From positions 68,356-132,355 of the forward strand of contig CAWEWR010000026.1 of NCBI GenBank assembly GCA_963812675.1: 64,000 bases of DNA, read 5' to 3'. The notes beneath the pieces were generated by a model. It did not search any database and was not told the origin of the DNA. It saw only the letters and a program-made list of their open reading frames with translations. A program made the position numbers and the translations under genes. Shown here one piece after another: positions 52,352-61,218 of the stretch (position 1 is its first letter; the number at the start of each line of letters is the position of its first letter). The stretch is from AP-15 sp963812675 (GTDB lineage Bacteria; Pseudomonadota; Alphaproteobacteria; ATCC43930; CGMCC-115725).

Positions 52352-52723
52352 CAACGATGGTTCCATGGAGCGGCATGATTTCTCGAGTAAAGCCGTTATC
52401 GTCTCCGGCGCTCGTGAAATGCAGTTTGCCGATAGCAATGACCTCGTGCCCGGCCTCTCTCAACCGGTGATGCCAGCTCGGCACGCTGCCGTCATATGGG
52501 ATCGCGTTGTCCCAGAACCGGATGCGGTGGATGTAGCGTCCGGTCGCCAGCGCGGCGCGCGACGGCACGCAAATCGGTGAGTTGCAATAGGCGTCGCTGA
52601 AGCGCACGCCCTTTGCCGCGAGGCGGTCCAGGTTCGGCGTGCGGATCACCGGATGGTCGGCACAGCCGAGCACGCGCGGGTTGTGCTCGTCGCACAGATG
52701 AAGAACAGGTTCGCGGGCTTCAT
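52341..52723 (-). pseudogene. Truncated, frameshifted sulfatase remnant
   Basis: The N-terminal ~127 codons of a sulfatase/choline-sulfatase-like gene: MKPANLFFIC, then, one base out of frame, DEHNPRVLGC...RTPNLDRLAAKGVRF, the CVPSRAALATGRY active-site region (the Cys converted to formylglycine, C-x-P-S-R) and IGKLHFTSAGDD. A single base is missing near 52693 (restoring one base gives ICSDEHN). The remaining ~370 residues of a normal sulfatase are absent and the frame stops at the livJ-like gene end. It starts with a TGATG overlap with the DUF2237 gene. Confidence 0.88.
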
Positions 52724-53094
52724 CAGCTCAGGTCGATCGCGTATCGCTTCAGCACCTCCAGCGGGACAACGTCCAAGGTCGCCTCGTGGGTTGCGGTCAG
52801 TCTGACCTTGGGGGCTTTGCCGGCTTCGAACGCCTCCTTCCAGCGCTCAGCGCAGAGGCACCAGCAATCCCCCGGCTGCAAACCCGGAAAGCCGAATTCG
52901 AGCACCGGTGTCGACAGGTCGTTGCCGGCCGCTTGCGAGAATGCCAGAAAGGCGGCGTCGACCCTGGTGCACACCGTGTGCATCCCGAAATCATCGGGTC
53001 CGGTGTTGCAGCTGCCGTCTCGGTAGAACCCGGTCAGCGGCTTGGTGCAGCATTCGGCGAGAGGCTCGCCCAAAACGTTGAGTGCTTTGGTCAT
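52723..53094 (-). CDS. DUF2237 family protein
   Basis: 123 residues, Cys-rich (AECCTKPLTGFYRDGSCNTG, CTRV, PGDCWCLCAERW). The pattern is that of DUF2237, a small conserved soluble family of unknown function. Its stop overlaps the start of the sulfatase remnant (TGATG), so an intact sulfatase probably once formed an operon with it. Confidence 0.88.
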   Translation of the reverse strand: MTKALNVLGEPLAECCTKPLTGFYRDGSCNTGPDDFGMHTVCTRVDAAFLAFSQAAGNDLSTPVLEFGFPGLQPGDCWCLCAERWKEAFEAGKAPKVRLTATHEATLDVVPLEVLKRYAIDLS

Positions 53095-53187
53095 TGCTGC
53101 TTCCCATCTAATAGCGTTCAGATAAGCCTTTGGTCTCGCGCGACCGCAGATAACTCTGTGCTATTTTTAGAGTCGAATCAGCTGATG

Positions 53188-53649
53188 TCAGCGGACGGGG
53201 TCAAGCACGACGACGGGGATCTCGCGCTCGGTCTTGCGCTGGTAATCGGCATAGGGCGGCCAGAACTCCAATGCTTTTTCCCACAGCCGCGCACGCTCCT
53301 CGCCCGTAGCGGTCCTGGCGCGCGCCTTCATCTTCGAGGTGCCGACTTGCACATCGACCTCCGGGTTGGCCAGGATGTTGCGGTACCAGCCGGGATGTTG
53401 CGGTGCGCCGCCTTTCGAGGCGACGACTAGATAGCTGTCACCGGTTTTCCCGTAAAACAGCGGGAAGATGAACCTTTCTCCCGATTTCCGGCCGGTCGTC
53501 GTCAGCAGCAGCGCTGGCACCGTAATCTCCGGCCGGCCCGGCTGGGTCATCTTGTACATGTGCCCCTCGGCGCCGCCGCTGGACAGGTAGCGGTTCGCAT
53601 GCTCCACCATCCAATCGGGAAGATTTGGAGCGAGCTTGGCCTCGGTCAT
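53188..53649 (-). CDS. Nitroreductase/deazaflavin-dependent oxidoreductase-like protein
   Basis: 153 residues. A split-barrel fold with LLLTTTGRKSGERFIFPLFYGKTG, SYLVVASKGGAPQHPGWYRN, typical of the DUF385 / F420-dependent (Ddn-like) family. Whether this organism makes F420 is not shown; FMN use is possible. It lies 14 bp downstream of an SDR gene on the same strand, in a group of oxidoreductases. Confidence 0.85.
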   Translation of the reverse strand: MTEAKLAPNLPDWMVEHANRYLSSGGAEGHMYKMTQPGRPEITVPALLLTTTGRKSGERFIFPLFYGKTGDSYLVVASKGGAPQHPGWYRNILANPEVDVQVGTSKMKARARTATGEERARLWEKALEFWPPYADYQRKTEREIPVVVLDPVR

Positions 53650-53663
53650 TTTTTCGCACTCCT

Positions 53664-54500
53664 TCAGTAATGGGTGACCCAGGGGCTGTTCAGCGCGTCC
53701 TCGATGCGGCGGTGACGGGCCTTGATGATCTCGGCGGGAACGGCGCTGACAAACGCATAGAACGTCTTGGTGCGGACCGCGTCCACGACGCGTTCGCCGA
53801 CCCGCTTCGGATCGAGACCTGTGGTGGCGAGGCGTTCGGCCAATACCGCTTCTTCATTGGCGCGGATTTGCGGCCCGCCCATGTGGTCGGGGCGGTTGCG
53901 GGCGCCGCGAGCGATGTTGGTGGCGATCGGACCCGGGCACAGCACCGAGACACCGACATTGGTGCCTTCCAACTCGTGCTCCAGCGCTTCGGACAGTGAA
54001 AGGACGGCGTATTTGCTCATCGAATACGGCCCCTGATTGGTGCCGCGGCGGTTCTGGAAGCCGGCGACCGAGGCGGTGTTGACGATGTGCCCTTCTTCCC
54101 CGTGCTTCAGGATGGCGGGGAGGAAGTGGCGGATGCCGTGGATGACCCCCCAGATGTTCACGCCGATCACGAATTCCCAATCGCCGCGCGGCACGTCGAC
54201 CAGTCTGGTTCCGTGCATCGGCACACCGGCATTGTTGCAGGCGATGTGGAGCTTGCCGAAATTGCGCTCGGCTTCCGCCAGGGCATCGAGCACGGATTGC
54301 TCCTGCGTGACGTCGATCCGCACCGGCATGATCCGTTTGTTGGTGCCGGAGAGGCCATGCGCCGCCTGCTCGACGAGATCTTTCTGGATGTCCGCCATGA
54401 CCACATTGGCCCCAGCCTCCGCGAGCGCGGTGGCAATGCCAAGGCCGATGCCCGAGCCCGCGCCGGTGACGATCGCAGTCTTGCCGGAGATGTCGATCAT
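53664..54500 (-). CDS. Short-chain dehydrogenase/reductase
   Basis: 278 residues. TGAGSGIGLGIATALAEAGA, Asp after beta-2 (VVMADIQKD, suggesting NAD), CNNAGVP, NTASVAGFQN and YSMSKYA. Probably a catabolic alcohol or hydroxy-acyl dehydrogenase; substrate unknown. It is downstream of another SDR gene, with 21 bp between. Confidence 0.88.
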   Translation of the reverse strand: MIDISGKTAIVTGAGSGIGLGIATALAEAGANVVMADIQKDLVEQAAHGLSGTNKRIMPVRIDVTQEQSVLDALAEAERNFGKLHIACNNAGVPMHGTRLVDVPRGDWEFVIGVNIWGVIHGIRHFLPAILKHGEEGHIVNTASVAGFQNRRGTNQGPYSMSKYAVLSLSEALEHELEGTNVGVSVLCPGPIATNIARGARNRPDHMGGPQIRANEEAVLAERLATTGLDPKRVGERVVDAVRTKTFYAFVSAVPAEIIKARHRRIEDALNSPWVTHY

Positions 54501-54521
54501 TCGCGATGGCCCTTCGGATCG

Positions 54522-55274
54522 TCAGTGAAAGTAGCGCCCGGAATCGATGACGACGGTCTGGCCGGTCATCGTCTCGGTGCGGCACATCGTCACCACCATG
54601 TCGGCGCAGTCGTCCTTGTCGGCGGGCCTCTTCAGAAGCGAGGTTGATGCGGAGCGCTCGACAAACTCGGGCCGCAGATTGGCTGTCGCCCGTGTGCCCT
54701 CAAGCAGGCCCGGGGCAACGCAGTTGACCAATGTCTCGGGCGCCAAGGCTACCGCCATGCAGCGCGTCAGGTGGATGAGACCCGCCTTCGACACCGCATA
54801 CGCGATTGACGACCCGGTCGGGCCGACCCCCGCTACGGATGAGATGTTGACCATGCGGCCGCGGCCCTGTGCCTTCATGACCGGTGCCACCGCCTTCATC
54901 AGGCGCATCGGCCCCGTCAGGTTGATCGCGATGATCTTGTCCCATACCTCCATCGTCAGAGTGTCGAGGTCGGGGAACGGGATTGCGACGTTGTAGGCGG
55001 CGTCGTTCACGAGAATATCGAGATGGCCGAACCGCCCGGTCACATCGCCGACGACCCGCTCCACCGCTGCAGGGTCGGTGATGTCGCAGCCAAAGGCCGC
55101 GGCGTTGATCTGGTGCCGCGAGGTCAGCTCGCGCGCGACGCCCTCCGCCTGGTCGCGGCTCTGCGCATACATGACGGCGATATGCACGCCCTCCTTCGCC
55201 AGCGCGTGACAGATGCGCTGCCCGAGCCCGCCATTGCCTCCGGTCACCAAAGCGACCGCGCCCCTCAACTCCAT
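54522..55274 (-). CDS. Short-chain dehydrogenase/reductase (FabG-like)
   Basis: 250 residues. TGGNGGLGQRICHALAKEGV, VNDAAYNVA (the usual NNAG is NDAA), NISSVAGVGP and YAVSKAG. FabG-like fold; the NDAA substitution is a departure from the classical motif. It is downstream of the serine hydrolase gene by 12 bp. Confidence 0.87.
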   Translation of the reverse strand: MELRGAVALVTGGNGGLGQRICHALAKEGVHIAVMYAQSRDQAEGVARELTSRHQINAAAFGCDITDPAAVERVVGDVTGRFGHLDILVNDAAYNVAIPFPDLDTLTMEVWDKIIAINLTGPMRLMKAVAPVMKAQGRGRMVNISSVAGVGPTGSSIAYAVSKAGLIHLTRCMAVALAPETLVNCVAPGLLEGTRATANLRPEFVERSASTSLLKRPADKDDCADMVVTMCRTETMTGQTVVIDSGRYFH

Positions 55275-55286
55275 TTTGCTGTCTCC

Positions 55287-56540
55287 CTACGCGAAGGATT
55301 CGGTCATTGCCGAATAAACCAGGGTGCGCAAATCGCGGCGCAAGGTGAGGCGCGCCTCGCTGCCGATCACCTGGGTCATGAAGACGACGGTCAGCTCTTC
55401 CTTGGGGTCGATCCAGAAGGCGGTTGCGGCAGCGCCGCCCCAGAAATATTCCCCGAGCGAGCCGGGCAGGCGGGTTTTGGCCACATCGACATTGACCCCG
55501 CAGCCGAGCGAAAAGCCGACCCCGGCATAGCCGGATTCGCTGAACATCCCGGGCAAGGCCATGTCGGCGATCTCGCGGCCGTCGGGCAGGTAGTTGAGGC
55601 TGAACAGCGCAACCGTCTTGGGGCTGAGAATCTGCACGCCGTCCAAGGTGCCGCCATTCAACATCATGCGGCAGAAGCGCAGGTAATCCTGCGCCGTCGA
55701 AACCAGACCGCCGCCGCCCAATTCAAGCTTGGGCGGCTTGGCATAGGTGCTCTCCCGCGCGTCGTCCTGCAATTTCAGCCCGGGGCCCTCGCCCTCGGGC
55801 TGATAGCACGAGGTGAAGCGCTCGGTCTTGTCCGACGGCACCCAGAACGCGGTGTCGCTCATGCCGAGCGGCTCGAACAGCCGGGTGCGCAGGAACTCGC
55901 CGAAGCTCATGCCGGACAATTTCTCTACGAGATAGCCCAAGACGTCGATCGCCACCGAATAATTCCACGCCGTTCCGGGCGAGAAATCGAGCGGCATTTG
56001 CGCCAGCTGGTCGATCATTCCTTGCAGCCCGCCCTCGGTCTGACGGTCGGTCAACTTGGCCTTACGGTAGGCGGCATCGACGGCGCTGCGCATCATAAAG
56101 CCGTAGGTCAGCCCGGAGGTGTGAGTCATGAGGTCGATGACCTTCATCGGCCGCCGAGTGGGGGTCGTCAGAAAGCTGGGCGGCTGGTCCACCAGCAGCG
56201 ACGGCAGACCGCTGGCATAGACGCCGAGGTCCTTCCACGCCGGAATATGACTGTGGACGATGTCGTCGAGGCCGATCAGCCCCTCTTCGACCAGCATCAT
56301 CAACGCAACCGCGGTGATCGGCTTGCTCATCGAGTAGATGCGGAAGATGGCGTCCTCGCGCATCGGCTTGCCGCGCTCGATGTCCATCTGACCGCACAGG
56401 GCGGTGTGGGCGAGGTGGCCCTTGCGCCAGATATAGGTCAGCATGCCGGGCAGATAGCCGCCGTCGACGTAGCGGCGCTTCATCACTTCGTCGAGCCGCG
56501 CCAGCCGCGCCGACGACATGCCTACCGTTTCGGGCTTCAT
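55287..56540 (-). CDS. Beta-lactamase-related serine hydrolase (class C/EstB type)
   Basis: 417 residues. Ser-x-x-Lys at residues 70-73 (YSMSKPIT), the Tyr motif in WNYSVAIDVLGYLVE and a C-terminal FWGGAAATAFWIDPKEE region. Such enzymes are usually esterases, not resistance lactamases. No signal peptide is present, which favours a cytoplasmic esterase. The ATG at 56540 has GGAGG upstream. First gene of a minus-strand unit with two SDRs and the F420-like protein. Confidence 0.88.
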   Translation of the reverse strand: MKPETVGMSSARLARLDEVMKRRYVDGGYLPGMLTYIWRKGHLAHTALCGQMDIERGKPMREDAIFRIYSMSKPITAVALMMLVEEGLIGLDDIVHSHIPAWKDLGVYASGLPSLLVDQPPSFLTTPTRRPMKVIDLMTHTSGLTYGFMMRSAVDAAYRKAKLTDRQTEGGLQGMIDQLAQMPLDFSPGTAWNYSVAIDVLGYLVEKLSGMSFGEFLRTRLFEPLGMSDTAFWVPSDKTERFTSCYQPEGEGPGLKLQDDARESTYAKPPKLELGGGGLVSTAQDYLRFCRMMLNGGTLDGVQILSPKTVALFSLNYLPDGREIADMALPGMFSESGYAGVGFSLGCGVNVDVAKTRLPGSLGEYFWGGAAATAFWIDPKEELTVVFMTQVIGSEARLTLRRDLRTLVYSAMTESFA

Positions 56541-56654
56541 CAGTGCTATCCTCCAAGGCAACCCCGCCGGTGACGAGCATATGGTCTCATGAGACCGAAA
56601 GCGACCAGCGCGTGGTTTGGGGTGAAGACGAGACCTTCTGGGGAGGAAACATCG

Positions 56655-57050
56655 ATGAGTCTGACACTGGAAGAAGCCAATCGCATCATTCGCGGCGCCC
56701 TGGCCAAGGCGCAGGAGCTCAACATCAAGATCAGTGCCGCGGTTTGCGACAGCGGCGGCCGGCTGATCGCACTTCAGCGCATGGACAATGCGATCTGGGC
56801 GAGCGCCTATGGCAGCCAGGGCAAAGCCGTCGCCTCGGCGGCTTTCGGGCGGCCGAGCGGCGAGATGGCCGAACGGGCCGACCAGCCCACCCCGCGCGGG
56901 ATTGCCGCGGCATCGGGCGGCCACATGATCATGGGCCAGGGAGCGGTCCCGATCATCCGCAACGGCGTCGTCGAGGGCGCCTGCGGCGTCGGCGGCGGCA
57001 CCTCGCAGCAGGACGAGGACTGCGCCCGGGCAGGCATCGCGCAGTTATAA
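56655..57050 (+). CDS. GlcG/HbpS-like heme-degrading-family protein
   Basis: 131 residues. The sequence MSLTLEEANRIIRGALAKAQ, then AVCDSGGRLIALQRMDNA and GACGVGGGTSQQDEDCARAG fits the GlcG/HbpS (DUF336) family. Members bind heme or act as accessory proteins in glycolate and propanediol metabolism. GGGGAGGAAAC before the ATG. It is divergent from the hydrolase gene and 32 bp upstream of the enolase-superfamily gene, most likely cotranscribed. Confidence 0.85.
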   Translation: MSLTLEEANRIIRGALAKAQELNIKISAAVCDSGGRLIALQRMDNAIWASAYGSQGKAVASAAFGRPSGEMAERADQPTPRGIAAASGGHMIMGQGAVPIIRNGVVEGACGVGGGTSQQDEDCARAGIAQL

Positions 57051-57082
57051 GACCGGGCGCCGTAGCCTTCGAGGAAACACCG

Positions 57083-58273
57083 ATGAAGATCGTCAAGGTC
57101 GAAGACCTGCATTGCGATGCCGGCTGGCGGGTCAATTCGTTTCTCAAGGTCACCACCGACGAGGGGATCGTCGGCTGGTCGGAGTATATGGAGGGCTACG
57201 GCGCACAAGGGCTGACCGGCGTCATCCAAAAGCTCGCCGAGCGGTTTCTGATCGGCCAGGACCCGCGCCCGGTCGAGCGCCACAGCGCCCATCTCTACGC
57301 CGCGACCAGGCAAGCGGCCGGCGGCGTCAACCAGATGGCGATCGCCGCGATCGAGAATGCGCTCGTCGACATCAAGGCCAAGGCATTGGGCGTGCCAGTC
57401 TACGAGATGCTCGGCGGCCCGGTGCGCGACCGGCTGCAACTCTACTGGTCGCATTGCGGCACCTACCGCGCCCGCCATGCCGACCGCATCAGGGAATGGG
57501 CCGGGGTCGACCCGGTGCGCTCGCTCGACGACATCGTCGCGCTCGGCGAGGAGGTCAGGCGCAAGGGCTTCAAGGGCCTCAAAACCAACCTGATCCGCTT
57601 CGACCGCGACAAGCCCTACATGTATGGCCCCGGCACCGGCAACCCGCCGGGCTTTCCCGAGCTCAACGTCGACCACCGCATCGTCGATGCCGCGGTCGCG
57701 CAGCTGGAGGCGTTCCGCCGCGGCGCCGGCCGCGATGTCGGGCTTTATCTCGACACCAACTTCAATTACAAGATCGACGGCTACATCAAATTGGCGCGGG
57801 CCTTGGAGCCGCTCGATCTGGTGTGGCTCGAGATCGACCTCTACGACCCGGCGGGCCTTGCCTTGATCCGCCGCTCTGCCCGCACGCCGATCTCGTCCTG
57901 CAAATCATTGTACGGCAGGCGCCAGTTCCGGCCGTATTTCGAGCACCAATCGGTCGATTTCGCGATCATCGACGTGGCCTGGAACGGCATCCTCGAATCG
58001 CTGAAGATCGCCGCGATGGCCGACGCCTACGAGGTCAATGTCGCGCCGCACAATTTCAACGGCCATCTCGGCTCGCTGATCAGCGCGCACATGTGCGCCG
58101 TGGCGCCGAATTTCAAAGTCATGGAAATCGACATCGACGACGTGAAGTGGAAGGACGACATCGTCACCGTACCGCCGGTCATCGAGAACGGCGACCTTGT
58201 ATTGCCGACCGGCCCCGGCTGGGGCGCCAACGTCAACGAAGAATTCGTCCGCGCGCACCCGCCAAAGCGATAG
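57083..58273 (+). CDS. Enolase-superfamily (mandelate racemase/acid-sugar dehydratase) protein
   Basis: 396 residues. N-terminal capping domain (KIVKVEDLHCDAGWRVNSFL) and TIM barrel with a metal-binding Asp in GLYLDTNFNY, Glu in WLEIDLYDP, and the C-terminal strands DFAIIDVAWNG and VNVAPHNFNGHL (His). The Lys-x-Lys catalytic pair is at FKGLKTNLIRF. The closest known activity is dehydration of an acid sugar, or a racemisation; substrate unknown. ATG at 57083. Confidence 0.85.
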   Translation: MKIVKVEDLHCDAGWRVNSFLKVTTDEGIVGWSEYMEGYGAQGLTGVIQKLAERFLIGQDPRPVERHSAHLYAATRQAAGGVNQMAIAAIENALVDIKAKALGVPVYEMLGGPVRDRLQLYWSHCGTYRARHADRIREWAGVDPVRSLDDIVALGEEVRRKGFKGLKTNLIRFDRDKPYMYGPGTGNPPGFPELNVDHRIVDAAVAQLEAFRRGAGRDVGLYLDTNFNYKIDGYIKLARALEPLDLVWLEIDLYDPAGLALIRRSARTPISSCKSLYGRRQFRPYFEHQSVDFAIIDVAWNGILESLKIAAMADAYEVNVAPHNFNGHLGSLISAHMCAVAPNFKVMEIDIDDVKWKDDIVTVPPVIENGDLVLPTGPGWGANVNEEFVRAHPPKR

Positions 58274-58353
58274 GCGCAGGCCGGCGCGCTGTGGGAGGCG
58301 CGCTGGGCTCATGCACGATCGCTTTCTGCCTCGATCACCTCTCCCGGAACCGC

Positions 58354-60333
58354 CTAGGGCAAGCTCTTCAGGTAAGCTGTGAGGGCGGGATTAAGTGTGA
58401 CGCCGAGGCCCGTCGCCGTGTCCCAACCGGGTGTGGCGTTAGTCCCCGTCGTTACGTCGTAGAAACGGTAATGGTAGAAAGGATTCACAGCTGCTTGATA
58501 AAGCAACGAGGTGAGATTGAACGAAGTGGCGCTTCCGCCGAGGATGGTTTTGCCCTGGGCTACCCGTGAGGCATCCACATTGGCCACTATCGCGGCCATT
58601 ACGGGAGCGGCAAGGCTAGTCCCACCTATGAGAAAAAGACCTGGACCCCCAGCATTGCTCCCCAGGTAGATAAGCACCCCCGTAAATTCGTCCGCAATGG
58701 CAGCGATATCTGGTACGCCCCGTCGGCTGCCACAAGTGCTGAAGCCGCTCTGAAACGGCGGCTCGCCTTCGAAGGGGCTGCAACCTCCGCCAGTGCCCCC
58801 GCCGCCGAAAACGCTCTCGTCCCAGACCAACTCAAGGTTTCGATGGCTGGTGCTGGTCTCCAGCAGGTGAGTACCACCGACGCAGGTCACATTGGGGCTT
58901 GTGCATGGATATTCTGTGAGCCCGAACGCATCCCCCGCGGAAAATAGAATAGGGACTGCGGAAGCAAAGTCCGGGTCGAATGCTCCCTCGCCGGAAAATT
59001 CGCCCCCACCCCAGCTATCCGAAACGACATCCGCGTTGGCCTTCGCGCATTGGACTGCGGTGAACAAGTCCAAACCAGAATTGCTGTTGGCAATGACGAG
59101 CAGGATCTTGGTATTCGGAGCGATCGAATGCACCCACTGCACATCCAGATCCTCTTCCACGAACCAGCCTCGGATCACGGGGGTTATTGGGTTGGGCTGC
59201 GGCGGGGGAGCTCCGCACGTCTGACCGACGATCGTCAGGCAGCCGCTGGCGATTGTACACGCCGGCAAGCCGAAGGAACTGTTGAAATTAGCTAAATCAG
59301 CCTCCGTCTGGCTATTGAAGTAAGCGTCCACTATCGCGACCGTTATTCCCGCGCCGCCGTTACCATTACTAATGAAGCTCGTCGTATATGCCGTATTGAC
59401 GTCCACAGGAAAATAGAAACAAGTGTTCTGGCCAGCGCCGCCGCCGCAGTTGGTCTGTCCGGGCCCGTGCACCAGAGCCGACGGATCCACGATCGACACC
59501 ATCCAGGCGGGGGGCCGCATGTGCCCAAGCTCGAGTGTCTCCCTGGGCACGACCGGATGGGCTGCATTGGGATTTTGGGCATGGACCGGCGGGCTCAACA
59601 GCGCGATCGCGGCCAATACGAACAGAAGACTTCCCCGATGGCGAATAGCCTCAAGCCGCAACCAGCCAAAAACGCCCATCGCAGCTAGCGCTGCGAGCAG
59701 CAACGCGACACTGCGCGGTTCAGGCACCGGCCCCGCCGCCGCGTTCAGGGAAACGTCGTCGAGGCCCACATTCATATTAAACAGAGTATCCGTCTCTTGG
59801 TAGTCTAGTATGAACGTATCTCCCGGAACGAAACTGGTAATGGCGAAGTTGAATGCGACGTAAGGGTTCGGCACGCCGCCGGTCACTAAGGTATCTCCCG
59901 AAAAGAGGGTCGAGAGGGTACCCGCGCCGGTCACAGGATTGCCGCCGGCGCTCAATACCAGGACCTTCATGGTCTCGTCCCCGGTGGAGGAGGCCCAATC
60001 ATTAATGAACATATCGAAGGTCAGTGTCAGAGAGGTCGTGCCTAACGGGACGGTATAGCTCTGCGACAGGGCATTTACGCCGGGGCCGACTTGATCGGTC
60101 ACGGCGTACCCCGTGCCGCTGTGCGGTCCGACTGTCGGGTTGCCGGTCAAAGGCGTGGATGTGCCGGTATCCGCAAACCAGCTACCCCCCGAGCCAGCGG
60201 AGGAAGCCACGGTCCACCCCGTCAGACCGGTCTCAAAGCCGCCATTGTTGATAAGTTCAACGGCATTAGCGTCAAACGCCAAGGCAAAAATCGGGAACAA
60301 AATTCCGGCCAACATGCTTCCGATGTGGCGCAT
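58354..60333 (-). CDS. PEP-CTERM module fused to an S53 (sedolisin) protease
   Basis: 659 residues in one frame. Residues 1-24 are a signal peptide (MRHIGSMLAGILFPIFALAF) and ~25-200 a beta-rich domain (GGFETGLTGW). At 203 comes VPEP, then a hydrophobic segment and basic residues (to ~233), the exact layout of a PEP-CTERM sorting tail. Directly after is a second signal-like hydrophobic stretch (SLLFVLAAIALLSPPVHAQ) and a sedolisin domain: Glu/Asp in VEEDLDVQW (393/397), SAGD Asp ~468, Ser 573 in GGTSLAAP. AAGGGGAG precedes the ATG. The fusion is odd: sorting tails normally end a protein. Confidence 0.82.
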   Translation of the reverse strand: MRHIGSMLAGILFPIFALAFDANAVELINNGGFETGLTGWTVASSAGSGGSWFADTGTSTPLTGNPTVGPHSGTGYAVTDQVGPGVNALSQSYTVPLGTTSLTLTFDMFINDWASSTGDETMKVLVLSAGGNPVTGAGTLSTLFSGDTLVTGGVPNPYVAFNFAITSFVPGDTFILDYQETDTLFNMNVGLDDVSLNAAAGPVPEPRSVALLLAALAAMGVFGWLRLEAIRHRGSLLFVLAAIALLSPPVHAQNPNAAHPVVPRETLELGHMRPPAWMVSIVDPSALVHGPGQTNCGGGAGQNTCFYFPVDVNTAYTTSFISNGNGGAGITVAIVDAYFNSQTEADLANFNSSFGLPACTIASGCLTIVGQTCGAPPPQPNPITPVIRGWFVEEDLDVQWVHSIAPNTKILLVIANSNSGLDLFTAVQCAKANADVVSDSWGGGEFSGEGAFDPDFASAVPILFSAGDAFGLTEYPCTSPNVTCVGGTHLLETSTSHRNLELVWDESVFGGGGTGGGCSPFEGEPPFQSGFSTCGSRRGVPDIAAIADEFTGVLIYLGSNAGGPGLFLIGGTSLAAPVMAAIVANVDASRVAQGKTILGGSATSFNLTSLLYQAAVNPFYHYRFYDVTTGTNATPGWDTATGLGVTLNPALTAYLKSLP

Positions 60334-60785
60334 CAAAGGTTTAACTCCCCTTTTTTGAAATGTGGCATCAAGGCGCGCGCCGGTTAGCCTGCGGCGGGCA
60401 GCGCGCCCAAGGTGGTGCATTTCCCACATTATCTCTCGTACCCGGTCCATGTCGCTTCTCCACAGCACGCTTCACGATCGCGCGATCAGCGCCGAGCCCA
60501 GTTTGGGTCGGCTTGCTTTGGAAGCTTCGGATAGGCCTCGGCACCTGGTTACAACTCAGCTGGGGCGGGCAGGACTTCCGATACTGCCTACCGGCTGCGC
60601 GATATCCGTTGCCTTCGTTTGGTTGCTTTGTCCTTCGTTCCGCGCTCCATCATGGTTAACGCAACCTTTATGCCACCCGATCGCTCACCCAAAAAATCCC
60701 GCCTTTTCAGCTGGTTGCGGTCGAGTGGGCATAGCAGTTTGGTGGAGCTGTAAAGAATTGGACCATAAGGTATCTGCAACCTATA

Positions 60786-60807
60786 ATTGAAATAGTTATA
60801 TTTCAAT
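60786..60807. repeat. Short inverted repeat ATTGAAATA/TATTTCAAT
   Basis: Two 9-bp perfect complementary arms (60786-60794, 60799-60807) around a 4-nt spacer, in the AT-rich stretch. It could be a regulator operator or a weak terminator-like hairpin. Confidence 0.4.
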
Positions 60808-60837
60808 CAGTTAAATCCGGACACCTCCTTGTGTCGT

Positions 60838-60942
60838 ATGTAAAAGATTCCGACACCCTTACCAGGTGCCATTGACGAATGGGTTGCAGATCAGGCGTTC
60901 CGCTAGCCTGGCGCTCTATAACCATGTAAAGGATCCCGACAC
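60838..60942. repeat. Pair of 19-bp direct motifs ATGTAAA-rGATyC-CGACAC
   Basis: ATGTAAAAGATTCCGACAC (60838-60856) and ATGTAAAGGATCCCGACAC (60924-60942) differ at two positions and lie 86 bp apart in the same orientation. Each has a partly palindromic TGT...ACA frame. A third partial match (CTGTAAAGAATTGGACCA) lies near 60749. The spacing (about 8 helical turns) and shape suggest regulator-binding sites, or remnants of a repeated element. Confidence 0.4.
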
Positions 60943-61218
60943 ATATCATACCGATCGGCCAAAGCGGCGACGGGGAAATCCTTGGAAACGAAATTTTCAA
61001 CCTGGCAGTGCGCGGTGTCGTTTCCGTAGCACGGCGGGGTGGCGGAGCGGGGACGATCGGCCGCGACCTGAAGCGTTGGTGAAGAGGATGTCGACATGGC
61101 TGCCCAGACCTCGGGGATGCCTCCGAAATGACAAGGGAAGCGGGAAGGCGTTGCGGTGGGGCGCGGGAAGGCGCAGGCTGTGTCCCAGGATTTGTGCGCA
61201 ACGGGAGGAACCCGCGCG

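Larger units (their letters stand above)
60334..61218. other. AT-rich gene-free region
   Basis: Nearly 900 bp lacking a credible gene. The part 60650-60960 is AT-rich. It holds a 9-bp inverted repeat (60786-60807), two near-identical 19-bp motifs (60838-60856 and 60924-60942), and at its right end the ribosome site (GGGAGGAACCC) of the CoA-transferase. A 142-codon frame (60362-60790, plus) exists but its peptide has no recognisable family and is not claimed. Confidence 0.45.

Noticed and set aside
55023..56573. 516-codon plus-strand open frame opposite the serine hydrolase and SDR
   Set aside because: It is antisense to two clear genes; its peptide is His/Gln/Arg-rich with no motif, the usual shadow of GC-rich codons.
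60362..60790. 142-codon plus-strand frame in the AT-rich region
   Set aside because: Peptide rich in Arg/Ser/Cys/His with no family, no ribosome site; probably chance.
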